Positions 33,738-46,169 of a stretch of 64,000 nt of DNA are shown here, piece after piece. Position 1 is the first letter of the stretch, and the number at the start of each line of letters is the position of its first letter. The notes under the pieces were generated by a model. It saw only the letters and a program-made list of their open reading frames with translations. It was not told the origin of the DNA and made no database searches. Origin of the DNA: Cristatella mucedo (lineage: Eukaryota; Bryozoa; Phylactolaemata; Cristatellidae); the NCBI GenBank assembly GCA_009760855.2, contig WPIO01000041.1, forward strand, positions 194,501 through 258,500. Direction: 5' to 3'. Position numbers and translations under genes: made by a program.

Positions 33738-35682
33738 GACGCTCGCTCGGCCGCGAACTGGCCGGCTGCTGCTGCTGCTGCCCGGGGCAGAGCAGGCGGC
33801 GGCGGCGGCGGAAGTCAGACACGAGCAACTCGCGGCGGACGCGCGGTAGTAAAGCGAGCAGGCGTGCGCCTCCGTTGCTCGGCCGCGGAGGCGATCGAGC
33901 GAGCTTCGACAGTCGCACGCCTGCGTCTGCGGGAGCGCCGTGGCTTTGCTGCCACTTTTTAGTGCTCCAGCAGCCAATGAATGCGCGCGGCGAGTAGCGC
34001 ATAGCCCGAAACGGCTACCGAGCCGGGGAGCGGCGGCATCTCGCTCAGAGGAGGCTGCGTGATTGATGGCTTTCTGATGATTTGCGGCGCCATCCAGCGG
34101 CTGGCGACGGAGGAGAGGGGAGCCCGAGCGTGAGAAGCGCGCGGGGAGCGGCGGGAGTAGGATGCCGGGAGAGGGTGGCGGCGGAGGGTGCCCATGTCAT
34201 TGCGGCCCGATGTCCCTCGAGTGGGCGAGCCCGCGGAGAAATGTGCCACAGCCGGAGAAGGCCGGAAGCCGTGCGACGAAGCGCAGCGACAGAGACAGGC
34301 TTAGCGAGATAGACAGACGGACGGACAGAGGGGGCGACGTCTGGCGGAGACGTTGGCGGCGGCGGCGGCGGCCGCCGCGGTGGAGAAGGCGCGCGCGAAG
34401 AAGGAGACGGAGCACGCGACCTAGTCCAAGGTCAGAGGCGCGGGCGAAGTCGCACGTTGTCCCCTGACTGAGAGGAAGGAGGACTCAGAGATCGAGTGAA
34501 AGTGCGCAAGCGTACGGGAAATAGAAGAGAGCACGCGCGATGATGGCACACGCGATGATGCGGAAAGGAGTACGCAGAGAAAAAGTGGGAGCCGAGAGAG
34601 AAGAGAAGTGACTTTAGGAGGAGGACATTGACAGAAAGACCTTTTTCACCGTCGCTGTATCTTGCCGTTTCTTGAATGGGGCAATGGCCGCAAGGACCGC
34701 TCTCGTCTTCGGCTTTCCTCACCGCACGACTAAGTTCCCGAGTTTTTTAGCATCTGACGAGCGAAATGAATCCTTTCGTTTTCAAGAGGATGCGCATATG
34801 AAAACCGCGAGCCACTGCCGTTCGAGCGCCGCATGCTGGCTCTGCATTTTGTAGCCTCCGCGCGAGAACGTGCGAGCGAGCGGACCGGTTCGGGGCGAAG
34901 CGGAGAGAACTGGGCGGCTTGGAAAAGATCTCGCGGATCGCGCCATTTTAGCGAGGGCCTCGCGAAAGACTGTGCGCTCGCCGCCGAGGCGGAAGCTAGC
35001 GCTGCTGCGCTGCCCTAGTTTCCGCCTCGGCGGCGAGCGCTCGCCGCCTCGTCGCTGCCGCTGCATGGAACCCGCTCGCTGCATCACCGAAGTCACAGTC
35101 AAAGGCCCGGAGCGCTGAGCTGTCCAAGCCGTCGCGCTCCCGAGAGTGGTGCCGGCGCACGCGCGTCTCGTCGATAAGGGCAGAGAGGCTTCGACTCGGA
35201 CTTCGCGCGAGGTTTTTAGCGTCGGCCAGTCGAGCGGGCTCTTGGCTCGCGCTAGGATGCCGAAAGCGTGAAATGCCAACGAGCCGCGAGTAAGCCAGTC
35301 AGCGAGTCGGATGGTAAGACGTAGGCCGCCTGTCGCTCGGAATGAATGCACCCGCTGCAGACGCCCGTTCCCCTCACCGACCGCTCGCGATGACCGACGT
35401 ACGTCGCACAGTCTTTTGACTTCGCTCATACGTCTACGATGTGTTGCTCTTTTTTAGTACTAGGTCCGTAGTCGTCGCCGTCTACATTGCCTCGGCATCC
35501 TCCCGTCTTTCTCGCCTCCAACTGCTCCTCCTGCCGCGCACCGCTTGAGACTTGCGCACGATGTCTGCCGCTGCTCGTTGAGCGTCGTCAGGCGAGCGGC
35601 CATTTGCGTGGAGTGGCACCGTTCTCGCCTTCATGCCACGCCTCGCTGGGCGCTCTTGCAATTCCAGTACCTTTCGACTGCG

Positions 35683-35892
<210 letters not shown>

Positions 35893-35924
35893 TTTATTTG
35901 GATGCTCTCGCACGGGTCGCGGCC

Positions 35925-36055
35925 TTCCACAACGCAGCGGCGGCGGCAGCTGCTGCTGTGGCTGCGGCGGCGGCGGCGGCGGTAGTGGCGGTGGTTGCTG
36001 CAGCAGCAGGGGCGGCGGCTGCAGCAGCGGCTGCCAAACTAGGAGCTGCCTCCGG
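35925..36055. repeat. (GGC/GCT)n trinucleotide-rich block
   Basis: GCGGCG, GCTGCT and GCAGCA triplets. On the minus strand it is open as Pro/Gln-rich or Ala-rich text, which could be an upstream pros exon or simply repeat. Confidence 0.6.
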
Positions 36056-37993
36056 GAGCTGTGAGCTGCTGAGCCGAGGAAGTCGACCCGCCGTTGCCGC
36101 AGGTTGCCGTCGCTGCTGCCGCCGCCGGAGCACGCACTTTGCGACGAGATTACTTTATCCAAGCGGCCGTGTAGCCGCAGTGACGCAGTGAAATCTGTTG
36201 GCTTCGAGTGGGCACGAGGAGGCGTGCGTAAATATCTCCTCGTGCAGACAGCAACGAAATGTGAAACCGAGCGGGCCAGCTTCGACCCACTGAGTGGACC
36301 GGAGCTGGCCCGATCAGTTCTGGCCCATTCAGCGGGCCAGAGTGGGGTCCACTGAATGGGCCGGGGCTGGCATGCGATCGCGAAGCCTCGGCGTCGGCTG
36401 CTGCCTCCGCGACGTCGACGGGGACGTCGCGAGACGCTGGCGAGTAACGGTAGGTGGAGCTGGGCGGGCTCCAGCGGCCGGTACGGCTCTCGGCGCGGCG
36501 CGGCGGGGCTGTCGCTGTCGAAGGCTGCGCGTCGCCTGCCAACGAGAGGCCGCCCGCAGCCGCTGGCTCGTGCGCGTCATCCAAGTGCGCGCTCGCCGCC
36601 GGCCGATCGGATGGGCGGGCGGCGGGGAGCGCTTCGGGGTCGGAAGAGCATCTGCCTAGGACGCAGGCAAACGGCGGCGCCCTCCGCACCGTTCAACCGG
36701 GGGTCGAGCGCCCCCTCCGCGAAACTTCCCTCCGCGGAAGATGGCCGGCGGCCGACGGCTATCGTCGCCTGCGTCCGCCGCTACTGGGCCGGGCGCCCGC
36801 ATTGCCGAAAGCCGGCGGCGGCTGATCTGGCCGCCGGTCGGCGGACGCGGCCGCCGAGCGCGCTCCGGGCTGGCGGCCCGCAGCGCGTCGACGCGAAACC
36901 TTCCGGCCGCGTCGGCGCGCCCGCCGGGACGTGCTTTCACAGAGTGAGTCGCGAGGGTCGCGAGGCAGGCGATGGCCGAGCTGTAGGGGTGAGGGTCGTG
37001 CTGGGTTAGGTTCGGTGGCGGCGGCAGCCGCCGCCGCTGCCACAGAATCCCTAGCCACAGTGAGGAAGTACCAGCCGCCGCCTCAGCCACCGCCGCCGCC
37101 GCCGCCACCTCCGCCTTATCCTTCGCCAGTCGCTGTCGCAATGGAGACGCGCGCTGCATGCGAACGCACCAAAGACGCTGGAGCGGGCGCGAAAGACGCG
37201 GCGGTCGAGCGGGCGTCACGTTTGCCGCCGTTCGATCGCGGCGCGGCGAGCTTAGCTCCGGGTGGCTGGAGAGCGGGTGGGCGGCACCGTCGCGCCGCCG
37301 CGAAAGCAGCGCAGCCGTCCAGACGCCTTCGCCTCCTTCCGGCGGCGGCAGTGCGGTCTACTCACCGGGCTTCGCAGACCGCAGAGCGGCAGGCGGCAGT
37401 GTTGCCGGCTCTGCGCGCGCGCACGCTCCCTGGCTTACGCGTGGCGCGCGCTCCGCCGCTGGCTTCCGAGCACTCGCCGACGTGGTCCAACTCATGAGGC
37501 AGGGCCTCAAACGTACGCCCTAAAGAAAGTCAACTTTACGATTACACTTTTGGCACTTCTTAGCCTCGACTGCGGCTTCGATTGGCTGCTGTCTCCAAGC
37601 GCTATCGCTTTTTTATCTTCTGGTCACGTGCGCGGCGTGGCAGAGTGCAGGCAAAGTATTGCGTCTCTCCCTGGTCGCATCAACCTTTGCAGAGGAGCAG
37701 CGCATTCGCTGCCCCCTCAGCAACTATCCCCCTCAGCGTGACCTCTACTAGTGCCGCATAGAGAGCGCCGCCCGCCCCAGCTGGTGCGATCGAGCCGCAG
37801 TCCTCCTCCTGGGGGCGGCGGCGACGGCGGGTTCTGCTCACGCTGGCGTCGGTGGTGCTCTGCGAGAAGCTCTCGCACTTCGCTCCGCCGCACCCGCGCG
37901 TGCGCCGGTGGGCGTAGCTCGGAGCGATTGATAATTTTATCTTGAATCTGCGTCTTCTCGATCTCGGACGTTCCGTTCTCTGTCCGTCTGCAG

Positions 37994-38009
37994 CCGCGTC
38001 TTCTCTGGC

Positions 38010-38052
<43 letters not shown>

Positions 38053-38259
38053 CTCCCTCTCTCTCTCTTTCTCTCTGTGTCGCTCTGTCTCTCTCACGCT
38101 CTCTCTCTCACTCTCACGCTCTCTCTCTCTCACTCTAACTGGCTCTCTCTCTCGCCCTCTCTCGCTCGCTCTCTCTCATGCTCACTCTCTCGCTTTCTCT
38201 CTCTCTCTCGCTCTGTCTCGCTCTCTGTCACTTTGTCTCCTCTCTCTCTCTCTTTCTCA

Positions 38260-38322
<63 letters not shown>

Positions 38323-38424
38323 GCTCTCTCTCACTCTCTCTCTCTCGCTCTCGCTCTCTCACGCTCACTCTCTCGTTTTCTCTCTCCCATTCTCTCTCGC
38401 GCTGTCTCTGTCTCTCTGTTTCCT

Positions 38425-38468
<44 letters not shown>
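37994..38468. repeat. Long (CT)n tract
   Basis: CT repeats with scattered CTCGCT, CTCACT and CTGTCT interruptions for about 475 bases. All long frames within it (Ser-Leu or Arg-Glu repeats) are artefacts. Confidence 0.95.
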
Positions 38469-38783
38469 AAGCCTGAAGCCGAACGGCCGATGAATGGGCC
38501 ATTCTAACGGCCCAGTAGATGCGAGCAGCGAAGTCATATAGAGTTCAGCTCGCTAGAATTGCCCGAGAATGGCGACGTGCCACTGTGCGCCTTACGCCGC
38601 TTCCGCGCGTTCCATTGTGACTGCAGGAGGTCGCCATCCGCTACGCGCTGTCAAGCCCGGGCGCTGCTGTGACGGTCAGCTCAACCCCCCCCCCCCAAAA
38701 AACCACCAGGATCGCGATTCAAAGCACGTTGCGGGAGCGATATGCTTGCCTATCGCGTGGTCACGGAGCCGGTGCGCCTTCGC

Positions 38784-39030
<247 letters not shown>

Positions 39031-39115
39031 GAAGCGAGTCTTGAGTGAGAATGAAAGTGGGCGGAAGAAAGGAACGAGGCAGTAACCGGGAAAAGGGCGA
39101 GGGGCAGATATACAG

Positions 39116-39309
39116 TCAAAATGAGAGAGATTGAAAAAGAGCGACGGGAAAAAGTAGATAAGACAACAAGAGCGAAAAAAGAGTGAGACAGACAGCTGAA
39201 GAGAGAGAGAGAGACGGAAAGAGTGACACAGCGAAAGAAAGAAACACAAAGAGAAACAGGCAGAATGGGAGAGAGAGACGGAAACTGAGAGACGTAGAGA
39301 GCAGCAGAC

Positions 39310-39385
<76 letters not shown>
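39116..39385. repeat. GA-rich region ending in (GA)n(G)9
   Basis: Purine-rich sequence leading to pure GA at 39,317-39,380 and a G run. Confidence 0.9.
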
Positions 39386-39387
<2 letters not shown>

Positions 39388-39564
39388 ACAGAAGAATAGA
39401 GGAAAGTCACACTCTCGCACAAGATGCGAACCTCGGGTTTGCTAGTTAAGACTAATCTACAGCAATGCTCATCGGGGTTCTTAGTTTTGTGGTTGTTTCA
39501 TAGGTCTGCCATCTAGCTAGGGGGCACTGGTAGCTACGAGCGCGACTTGGTGATGCGGAAGTCA

Positions 39565-40165
39565 TACCTGTCGAACTTAGCTGAACTGCTGCACCAGCTC
39601 CAGCCTCCTCGTGCCCTCGGGTCCTGTGTGGACAATACATTAGCTGTTCTATTCCTCCGCTTAAAGACCGTTGGCGACAGAAGCTTTTGGTCTGCACGTT
39701 CTAGGCTGTGGAACTTGCTTCCAAGATTATTACGCGACGACAAATAATCTTCTGCTGCCAACTATGGCACATCCTTGAGGGTCTCTTGGTCCAGCGGTTA
39801 AGGTGCTTGCCCCGACCAAGGTCTGGTTGAGGTCGTGGGCTCGAGCCCCGAGGCATATGCGAAAGGCCTGAATAGTGGTTAAGTTCTCTTAGGGCACTAT
39901 GCAAATGAATTATATTATTGTCATTATCCTTTCCAGCGGTCCTGTGCTGCTACTTCCACGTTACTCACTACCTCAACTGCTCTCCTGACTGTGGTGTGCT
40001 TCCCACTTTCTCTTTATTGCGTGAGATAAAGTCTGTCGGCTACCGAATGCATACCAAAAGCCGCTTAGGCTGTGAGTTCGCTATGCAAAGCTCCCCTGCG
40101 CCACCGCTGCACAATGTTTTTGGCTTTACGGAGTTACAGATGGAGATACATTACATTACTTACAC
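39565..40165 (+). mobile_element. LINE II 3' end, interrupted by SINE B
   Basis: Plus strand; coding end reads LAELLHQLQPPRALGSCVD and KTVGDRSFWSARSRLWNLLP. SINE B at 39777-39925 splits it with a 6-bp duplication ATCCTT. The tail carries the CCGCTTAGGCTGTGAG block and ends in ATTACATTACTT. Confidence 0.85.
39777..39925 (+). mobile_element. SINE B, complete copy with target duplication
   Basis: Head TTGGTCCAGCGGTTAAGG (A-box-like), GGTCGTGGGCTCGAGCCCC (B-box-like), GGCCTGAATAGTGGTTAAG, tail TTCTCTTAGGGCACTATGC and an ATTATATTATT end. Flanked by ATCCTT (39771-39776 and 39926-39931) inside a LINE II copy. About 149 bp. The last 50 bases match the LINE I tail. Confidence 0.85.
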
Positions 40166-40169
40166 AGGA

Positions 40170-41555
40170 AGTTTTGCCAAGATACCTGATACGATTAATG
40201 CAATGGGAGTGCATTGTCTGAAAACCATGTGGGAAACTACACTGCCAGCCGTGGCTCGGATGCTTTAAGTATTAACTAGGTCAATTTTAAGAAGGTTCAG
40301 TCAGTTCACTAACTTCCTGAGACAGTCAACTGCTGACGGAAATAGTCGATCACCAATTACTCGATCGCCGAAGTTTAGGAACAAATATGTGATCTAAGTT
40401 ACGTACGCTTGGTACTGAAGCAGGATTGGAGTCGGTGAATGTCAATAACGCCGCGAAGATAAACAGACACGCTGGAGCATTTTGGCTAACGTGCAAAACG
40501 ACGTGCGTCTTGCGTACGAGTCCTGCAGTGGTCAATCTTTCATTAACGAGCGCAGGCGTTAGTCGCAGCCGTTCAGCTCTTCCTCCTATATCTATGTATA
40601 TACACAGATAAACAATAAGCTGTTAAATAAGCTAACCTTTATTTTAGGTCACTAGACTCACGATATAAACCCAACGCTCGGAAGCGGGCAGAAATTGGTG
40701 TTCTACCTGGTGGTCTGGTCGCTTCACGCGTATAATCACGGAGAGGAAAGAGTGTTTGGCTTTTTATTAATCAGCTGGTGCAATTTGCATCAGCATCAGC
40801 TGGAGTCGATCGCGTCAGCCGGTGCGATTAGCATTGCATTGACACATCGCACGTATGGGCAACACGTATCGCTCGGGTGTAAGAACAAGTTGCCAGACGT
40901 CCACAGCGGACTCGTAACAGGAGGACGAGCCACGCACACGACAGATTGAGCTTACTTCCGAAGTAGGTTAGGGCTCCTAATCGAGCGATTGTATAATGCA
41001 GCCTCACAGCATTTTTCCGAAAGAAATGCGCACTAATTATAAGTGTTTCAGCGCTGATTCGGCTAGCTAGTGTGAGCGAAGTCTGCTCTTTCATGGAATC
41101 GGGAGCGACACATCAATCAATGATTCATTCTCAATAAAAACGGCCTCCTTGTGCCAGATTTCAGAATGAAGTGAGCGTGAGAGCGTTCAGCCATCACCGC
41201 AAGATCAGAGGGCAATCAGCCGTTCTCTAAAAAAAAAAAACCACAGTACCAACAGTATACTGCCATTCGGACAGGAAGTCAGTTCGTGGTTGCAACTAAA
41301 TTGCAGCTTTACAGGTCTAATCAAATTGGTGAGTCCGATATTATTAAGCATAAACATCGGCTAGACGTTGACATTTGCAGCGCCTTAAGAGGAACTAGAG
41401 ACTTCCTTCGAAGCACTTCACGCCTGCTCGCATGGAAGCGCGTCAATTGGTTTGGGATAAAATGCAGTGCGTCAGCATGCACAGCTACGCACAGGAAAAT
41501 TCATATGGACGTGGCAAATGCTTTGAGGACCAAGTGGAGCTTTTAGCTTCGTTGT
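40170..41555. other. No gene recognised
   Basis: Mixed-composition sequence between LINE pieces; A12 at 41,229. Likewise 42,170-42,770 and 43,193-43,637 hold nothing else identifiable. Confidence 0.35.
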
Positions 41556-41559
41556 GAAT

Positions 41560-42000
41560 GTTACTCTAAGCTGGTTTGCTGACGTCAGTTGGAGTCAGTT
41601 TTAAGACTTTGGGAGAAAGCGAGCTGAAGGCGCAGTCTTGAAATAGCTTCATCCTGTTAGAGGCGCAGCTTAACAACAAGAATCTGCAGAGCGAGTGATG
41701 CCGCGCTAAGCCTGATGCAGCAGAAGTATCTCGCACGGATTGGCCGGAAAAGATGATGAAACCTAAAAGTGAGTGACATTGACCTTGACGTCGATGACGC
41801 TGCTCAATGACGTCAGCCAGAGCGGAGCAGTCGGTGCAAAGTGGCATCAATGTTGCAGTTTACACTTGCACGACAGATATGCCTACATACTGCAGAGCTA
41901 TTCCCCAACTAAGGTGCATACTGCGCGGACATGAAGACCAGAGTGATGAGCCACAGAAGTCAAGACGTGATGTCAGAGATGCCTGGTGACCAGTCGCTAG
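41560..42000 (-). mobile_element. LINE I, diverged coding fragment
   Basis: Minus-strand similarity to the C-terminal coding region (compare 59,880-60,320), including counterparts of the RLQLVQ and DLHWLPV segments, but with many changes. No tail is present. An old copy. Confidence 0.6.
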
Positions 42001-42126
42001 TATGTGCGCTACAAATGGGTTCGGATATTTCGACGTGCTGGAGGGCGGCAATAAATCAAAGCGCATGTACAGATGAGGGTCGTCTGCACAATAACGTAAG
42101 TCTGGATTGCGCTTGGCTACAGCATT

Positions 42127-42167
42127 GGCAAGAGGGAGCGTATAATAATTATACGCTCCCTCTTGCC
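42127..42167. repeat. Perfect 41-bp palindrome
   Basis: Arm GGCAAGAGGGAGCGTATAAT, one base, then its exact reverse complement. Right after it come 21-bp direct repeats (AATTTTTCCAAATGCCAATA type, 42,190-42,240). Confidence 0.9.
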
Positions 42168-42774
42168 AGCAAATTGCCAATTGCCAAATAGAAATTTTCC
42201 AAATGCCAATAAATTTTTCCAAATGCCAATAAATTGCCAATTGCCAAAAATATAGATATAATAATTACAAGTTGTTTGTGTATACTTATTATTATTATAT
42301 TTATATGAATACAAGAATACTAATAAGTTGTTAAAAGAAGCGGATCGAGCACGGATCTCTCGAGTACATGCACTTTTAATATCTCTTCGGATGACTTGCG
42401 GCCCATTCACATCACGACCCTAAAACTTTCCACTGAGATGGGCACTAAACCAATCACGCACACGACCAGCGATGCCCGGTCAACGTGACAGGCACTCGGG
42501 GAGGATAATGAGTGACATAAAAAGCACAGCATTTCTTGAGGATGCAGATGGGACGCGACGCTACGAGCGCGTTTAATGCGTTAGCATCGCCAGGTGGCCG
42601 CCGTTCCATTCATCTTAAAAGAGAGAAGTGGGGTTCCAGACAGGCCAGTAGTCCTGTTAAATTGAAAGATCAAGGTCGAGACGAGGACATTAAGGGAAAG
42701 GTAACGGGTGGACATTGATGAGGTAAAGCAAGTTCTGCAGTCAGTGACTTGCCGCGAGAATAGTATTTCTTGCT

Positions 42775-42925
42775 GGCTTTCTATGAGCATGAAGGTGCGG
42801 TCTGTTAGCTACAGTGCACGCATCGAACGCCTCCTTGGCTTTGAAAGTGCAATAGAAAACTCTCCAGCGCAACGCCCACTTATTCCTCGCGGTTTTTGGA
42901 GCTACAGACAACGACACGTTATAAT
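42775..42925 (+). mobile_element. LINE II 3' tail
   Basis: About 150 bases: CTGTTAGCTACAGTGC, a GAAAACTCTCCAGCGCAAC block and TTTGGAGCTACAGACAACG. Diverged; ends where the LINE I copy begins. Confidence 0.6.
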
Positions 42926-43192
42926 AATAACAATAATGCACTTGATAAAGCGCCCTCAGAGAACTCAATCTCTTTCTAGGCGCTTTACATTTGCTGCAAA
43001 GGGAAATGCAATTGAATGGTGAGTAAAATCATGCTTGATAAACAAGCAACATGAATAACATAGTTAGGGGTGACATGCACAGGGTCAGCATGCAAATGTG
43101 GTTAGTGGACAGCATGCACAGTGTCAGCACGCATAAGCACATCAAGGACGAATCACAGGGACCCACTAAATGCTGTCCTAAATAGGTACGTT
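42925..43192 (-). mobile_element. LINE I 3' end
   Basis: Minus-strand family tail with the ATT-rich end at 42,925. It abuts a LINE II tail on its left, so the LINE II tail repeat may have been the insertion site. Confidence 0.75.
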
Positions 43193-43637
43193 ACGTTACA
43201 ATGTGGACAGTCCAATCGTGGCGCGGCGGTATCGGTGCGCAGGTTTGGGGTGCGCAGGTGTGCGGTGTGCAGCTTTAATTAAGTGCCGTAGAAATATTAA
43301 CACATTTTATTTTCTAGATAAGCAATGTCAATGTCATTGCAATACTTGCGGGGCACTTGGAACGTATAAGTTTTAAGTGTTAACAGCCTTTACAGACTCG
43401 TGAGTTTGATCACATTTTGTGGATCACGGAGTACGTAAGTCCGTGCAGTTTTTCCGCGAGTGTTTTTTAGACACAACCTTTCTTCCCGAATCCAAATATT
43501 CCAATCAATCTTCTCAGTCTCACTGTTCCATCTTCCAAAAAGCCATCTGCGACCTGTTTTTTGGCAATGCTCTAAAGGATCAAAAGGATCGCCGCATATT
43601 TTTTATTTCTATATATTTCTGCCACTATTAAAATGCC

Positions 43638-43638
43638 G

Positions 43639-43681
<43 letters not shown>
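43638..43681. repeat. (TA)n microsatellite
   Basis: About 20 TA units in otherwise unassigned sequence. Confidence 0.95.
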
Positions 43682-43824
43682 CGGGAAATCGGCTCGAACG
43701 GATAGGCGAAAACTTAAAGCAGAGTCACGGCGTTGAGCTCAGAAGGAAGAGTCGTCTTGAGCGTCGATCCGTCAGTAGAGCGCTGGACCGGAAGCCCAGA
43801 TGAGGTCGCTGTGGTCGCTCTCCA

Positions 43825-44012
43825 CTTCACTAAGGGCCCTGATAGGGGAAAGAGATAAGGTGCTCGCTCTTCATGACCGACGTCGCGGGTTTGAATCCAA
43901 CAGTGGGCCATCTTTTTATTGCCAACAGCAGGCGGCGGCGACGGTCGTTTAGGCTATTCTGCCGCCATGCAAATGAGGCTGTTGAATCAGCTAAGATTCT
44001 TTTCGATGAGAA
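43825..44012 (+). mobile_element. SINE A, diverged
   Basis: Plus strand: B box GGGTTTGAATCC, a CTTTTTATTGCC segment and tail GAGGCTGTTGAATCAGCTAAG. The head is diverged. Confidence 0.65.
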
Positions 44013-44257
44013 ATCCTTTCATTCGGCACTCACTCCCGCGGCAGACGCGGCCTCTGGGTTTTCTGCATTGTGCAACTATATCTCAGCGGGCCAATTCTAT
44101 TTTTGACTGTCAAATGCTCTGCGATTACGACGTAGAAGCTTGACAGGTTATTCTGGATCACAAACTTGGAGCTTGGCCGCTGAGCTTGAACGAAGGACCA
44201 TTTAAGAGATAACCGCAATAGGCCAAAGCTTAGGAGCAGGGCAATTTACGATTATGT

Positions 44258-44440
44258 ATCCTCAAGATTATTTTATGACGTATACTTTGGCCATTATGTA
44301 AGGCACGCGGCTGGCCACAGTCGCTCTCTTAGAGTAACGGTCTGCCGATTGGCGAGTCCTAGTGTTGAGCGTAATCTGCTGTAAGCCTGTTAGTGAGTCT
44401 GTTGGAAGTCACCTACAGTGTCAGCCATAGTATACATTCA
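44258..44440 (+). repeat. Dispersed repeat, copy 1
   Basis: Shares with 45,250-45,283 plus 45,605-45,740 the segments TTGGCCATT..ATG.GGCA.GCG, CAACGGTCTGCCGAT-like, GTGAGTCC, CTGCTGTAAGCCT and TAGTATACA. Unnamed family; type unknown. Confidence 0.65.
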
Positions 44441-44469
44441 ATCAATCGTTTTTGCTTTTCTACTACTGT

Positions 44470-44652
44470 TTTGCTGTTACCAGTTTCTCTTTGTTGCATG
44501 AGATGAAGTCTGTTGGCCGTCGAATGCGTAATGAAATCCGCTTAGGCTGTGAGTGCGCTATACAAAGCTCTCCTGCGTGACAACCGCATAATCTTTGTGG
44601 CTTTGTGGAGTTGCAGGCGGAGATGCATCATCATCATCATCCTTCCGGGTAA
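44470..44652 (+). mobile_element. LINE II 3' tail
   Basis: Plus strand; CAGTTTCTCTTTGTTGCATG then GTCTGTTGGCCG and the CCGCTTAGGCTGTGAG block, ending in (ATC)n. Provides the uninterrupted reference for the nested copy at 31,761. Confidence 0.75.
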
Positions 44653-45249
44653 GCATTATCCCGGGTTTAAGATGGCGGTAGCACCGAGCCGACCGGTGGA
44701 CCTCCCGCAACAGGACATGTGTGCACTTGACGGGGGGGGAGTTTTCCACGGTCCTTCTGTTTCTATGCGCGATATGTGCTACGTTCGCGGTGGAAATTCA
44801 TGCTCGAGTCTCATCTGCAATCGCTTTGATACTGAATTTTCAAAAGAAAAAAATGAGTTTCTCCGCTGTCCGACTTGGTGTCCGGAATACGAGCGCCTAT
44901 CGCGACGAAGCAGAAGCAGCAGCAGCAGCAGCCCCGCGATGTAGCAGCAGCAGCCCTGCGAAGCGGCGTGCAGCGTGGCGGACGAGAGGTCCGCGACGCG
45001 GAGATCTGCGAAACACCGATCCGTCAGGTGGCGGACAAGAAAGGCGCCGGTCCGCAAAACGGCTGCCCGCCAGACGACAGTGAAGGCGCGCGAGAGTAGC
45101 AGTAGCGACAGACATCGCCGAGAGACGGCGCTAGCGACGGGGCTATCGCTGCAACGATCATTGAGCGCCGCGTTGTCAATGCGTTGTTTTGACGTGCGAC
45201 AGTTCTCAAATTTGTTTAGATGTGACGAATGAGCGAGACTATTGCGTGA
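44653..45249. other. GC-rich open-frame block, no gene recognised
   Basis: Open minus-strand frame of 170 codons (45291-44779) and shorter plus-strand frames, with a GCA/CAG repeat near 44,915-44,955. No known domain. Confidence 0.2.
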
Positions 45250-45740
45250 ATTACGGCTTGGCCATTTTATGAGGCATGCGCCGCCCGACATGCGTCAAAA
45301 CATCCTCTGGCTTGATCGCATTAAAAAAAAAACTTCAAGACACACCTATTTAGGACGGCATTTGGTGGGCCCCTGCGATTCTTCCTTCGTGTGCTTATGC
45401 GTGCTGACACTGCATGCTGCCACTGGCCGCATTTGCATGCTGACCCTGTGCATGTCACTCCTAACCATGTTGTTCATGTTTATCAAGCATGATATTACTC
45501 ACCATTCAATCGCGCTTCCCTTTGCAGCAAATGTAAAACACCTAGAAAGAGATTGAGTTCTCTGAGGGCGCTTTATCGAGTGCATTATTATTATTATTAT
45601 TATTATGCGCCGGACCTCAGTCACTCTCTTTGAGCAACGGTCTGCCGATCAGTGAGTCCTGCGTGGAGCGAGTGCTGCTGTAAGCCTTTGAGTGAGTCTA
45701 CTGCAGGAAGTACGCTCGTCGCACCAGCCGTAGTATACAA
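45250..45740 (+). repeat. Dispersed repeat, copy 2, split by LINE I
   Basis: Left part 45250-45283 and right part 45605-45740 form one repeat unit interrupted by the LINE I insertion with its ATGCGCCG duplication. A LINE I copy in the opposite orientation begins at its right end. Confidence 0.65.
45284..45604 (+). mobile_element. LINE I 3' end with 8-bp target duplication
   Basis: Plus-strand copy from a short coding remnant through the family tail to a (TTA)n end. It is flanked by ATGCGCCG at 45276-45283 and 45605-45612, a target-site duplication. The target is a copy of the dispersed repeat also found at 44,260-44,440. Confidence 0.85.
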
Positions 45741-46165
45741 TAATAATATTATTATTAATAATAATGCACTTGATAAAGTGCCCTCAGAGAACTCAATCTC
45801 TCTCTAGGCGCTTTACATTTGCTGAAAATGGAAATGCAATTGAATGATAAGTAATAGCATGCTTGATAAACAAACAACATGAATAACATGTTTAGGGGTG
45901 AAATGCACAGGGTCGGCATGCAAATGTGGTTAGTGGCAGCATGCACAGTGTCAGCACGCATAAGCATATCAAGGACGAATCACAGGGGTTCACTAAATTC
46001 TGTCCTAAATAGGTGTGTTTTTAAGTTCCTTTTAAATGTGGTCAGGTCAGGGGATGTTCTGACGCAGGTCGGGAGGGAGTTCCAGGCTTTGGGAGCATAC
46101 GAGCTAAATGCACGGTCTCCAAAGGATTTGAGGTTTGTACGCGGTAGAGGCTGTTGTTGTGCTTT
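45738..46165 (-). mobile_element. LINE I 3' end
   Basis: Minus strand; includes the LRTHLF-type C-terminal coding end and the full tail with ATT-rich end at 45,738. 5'-truncated near 46,150. Confidence 0.8.
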
Positions 46166-46169
46166 TTTC

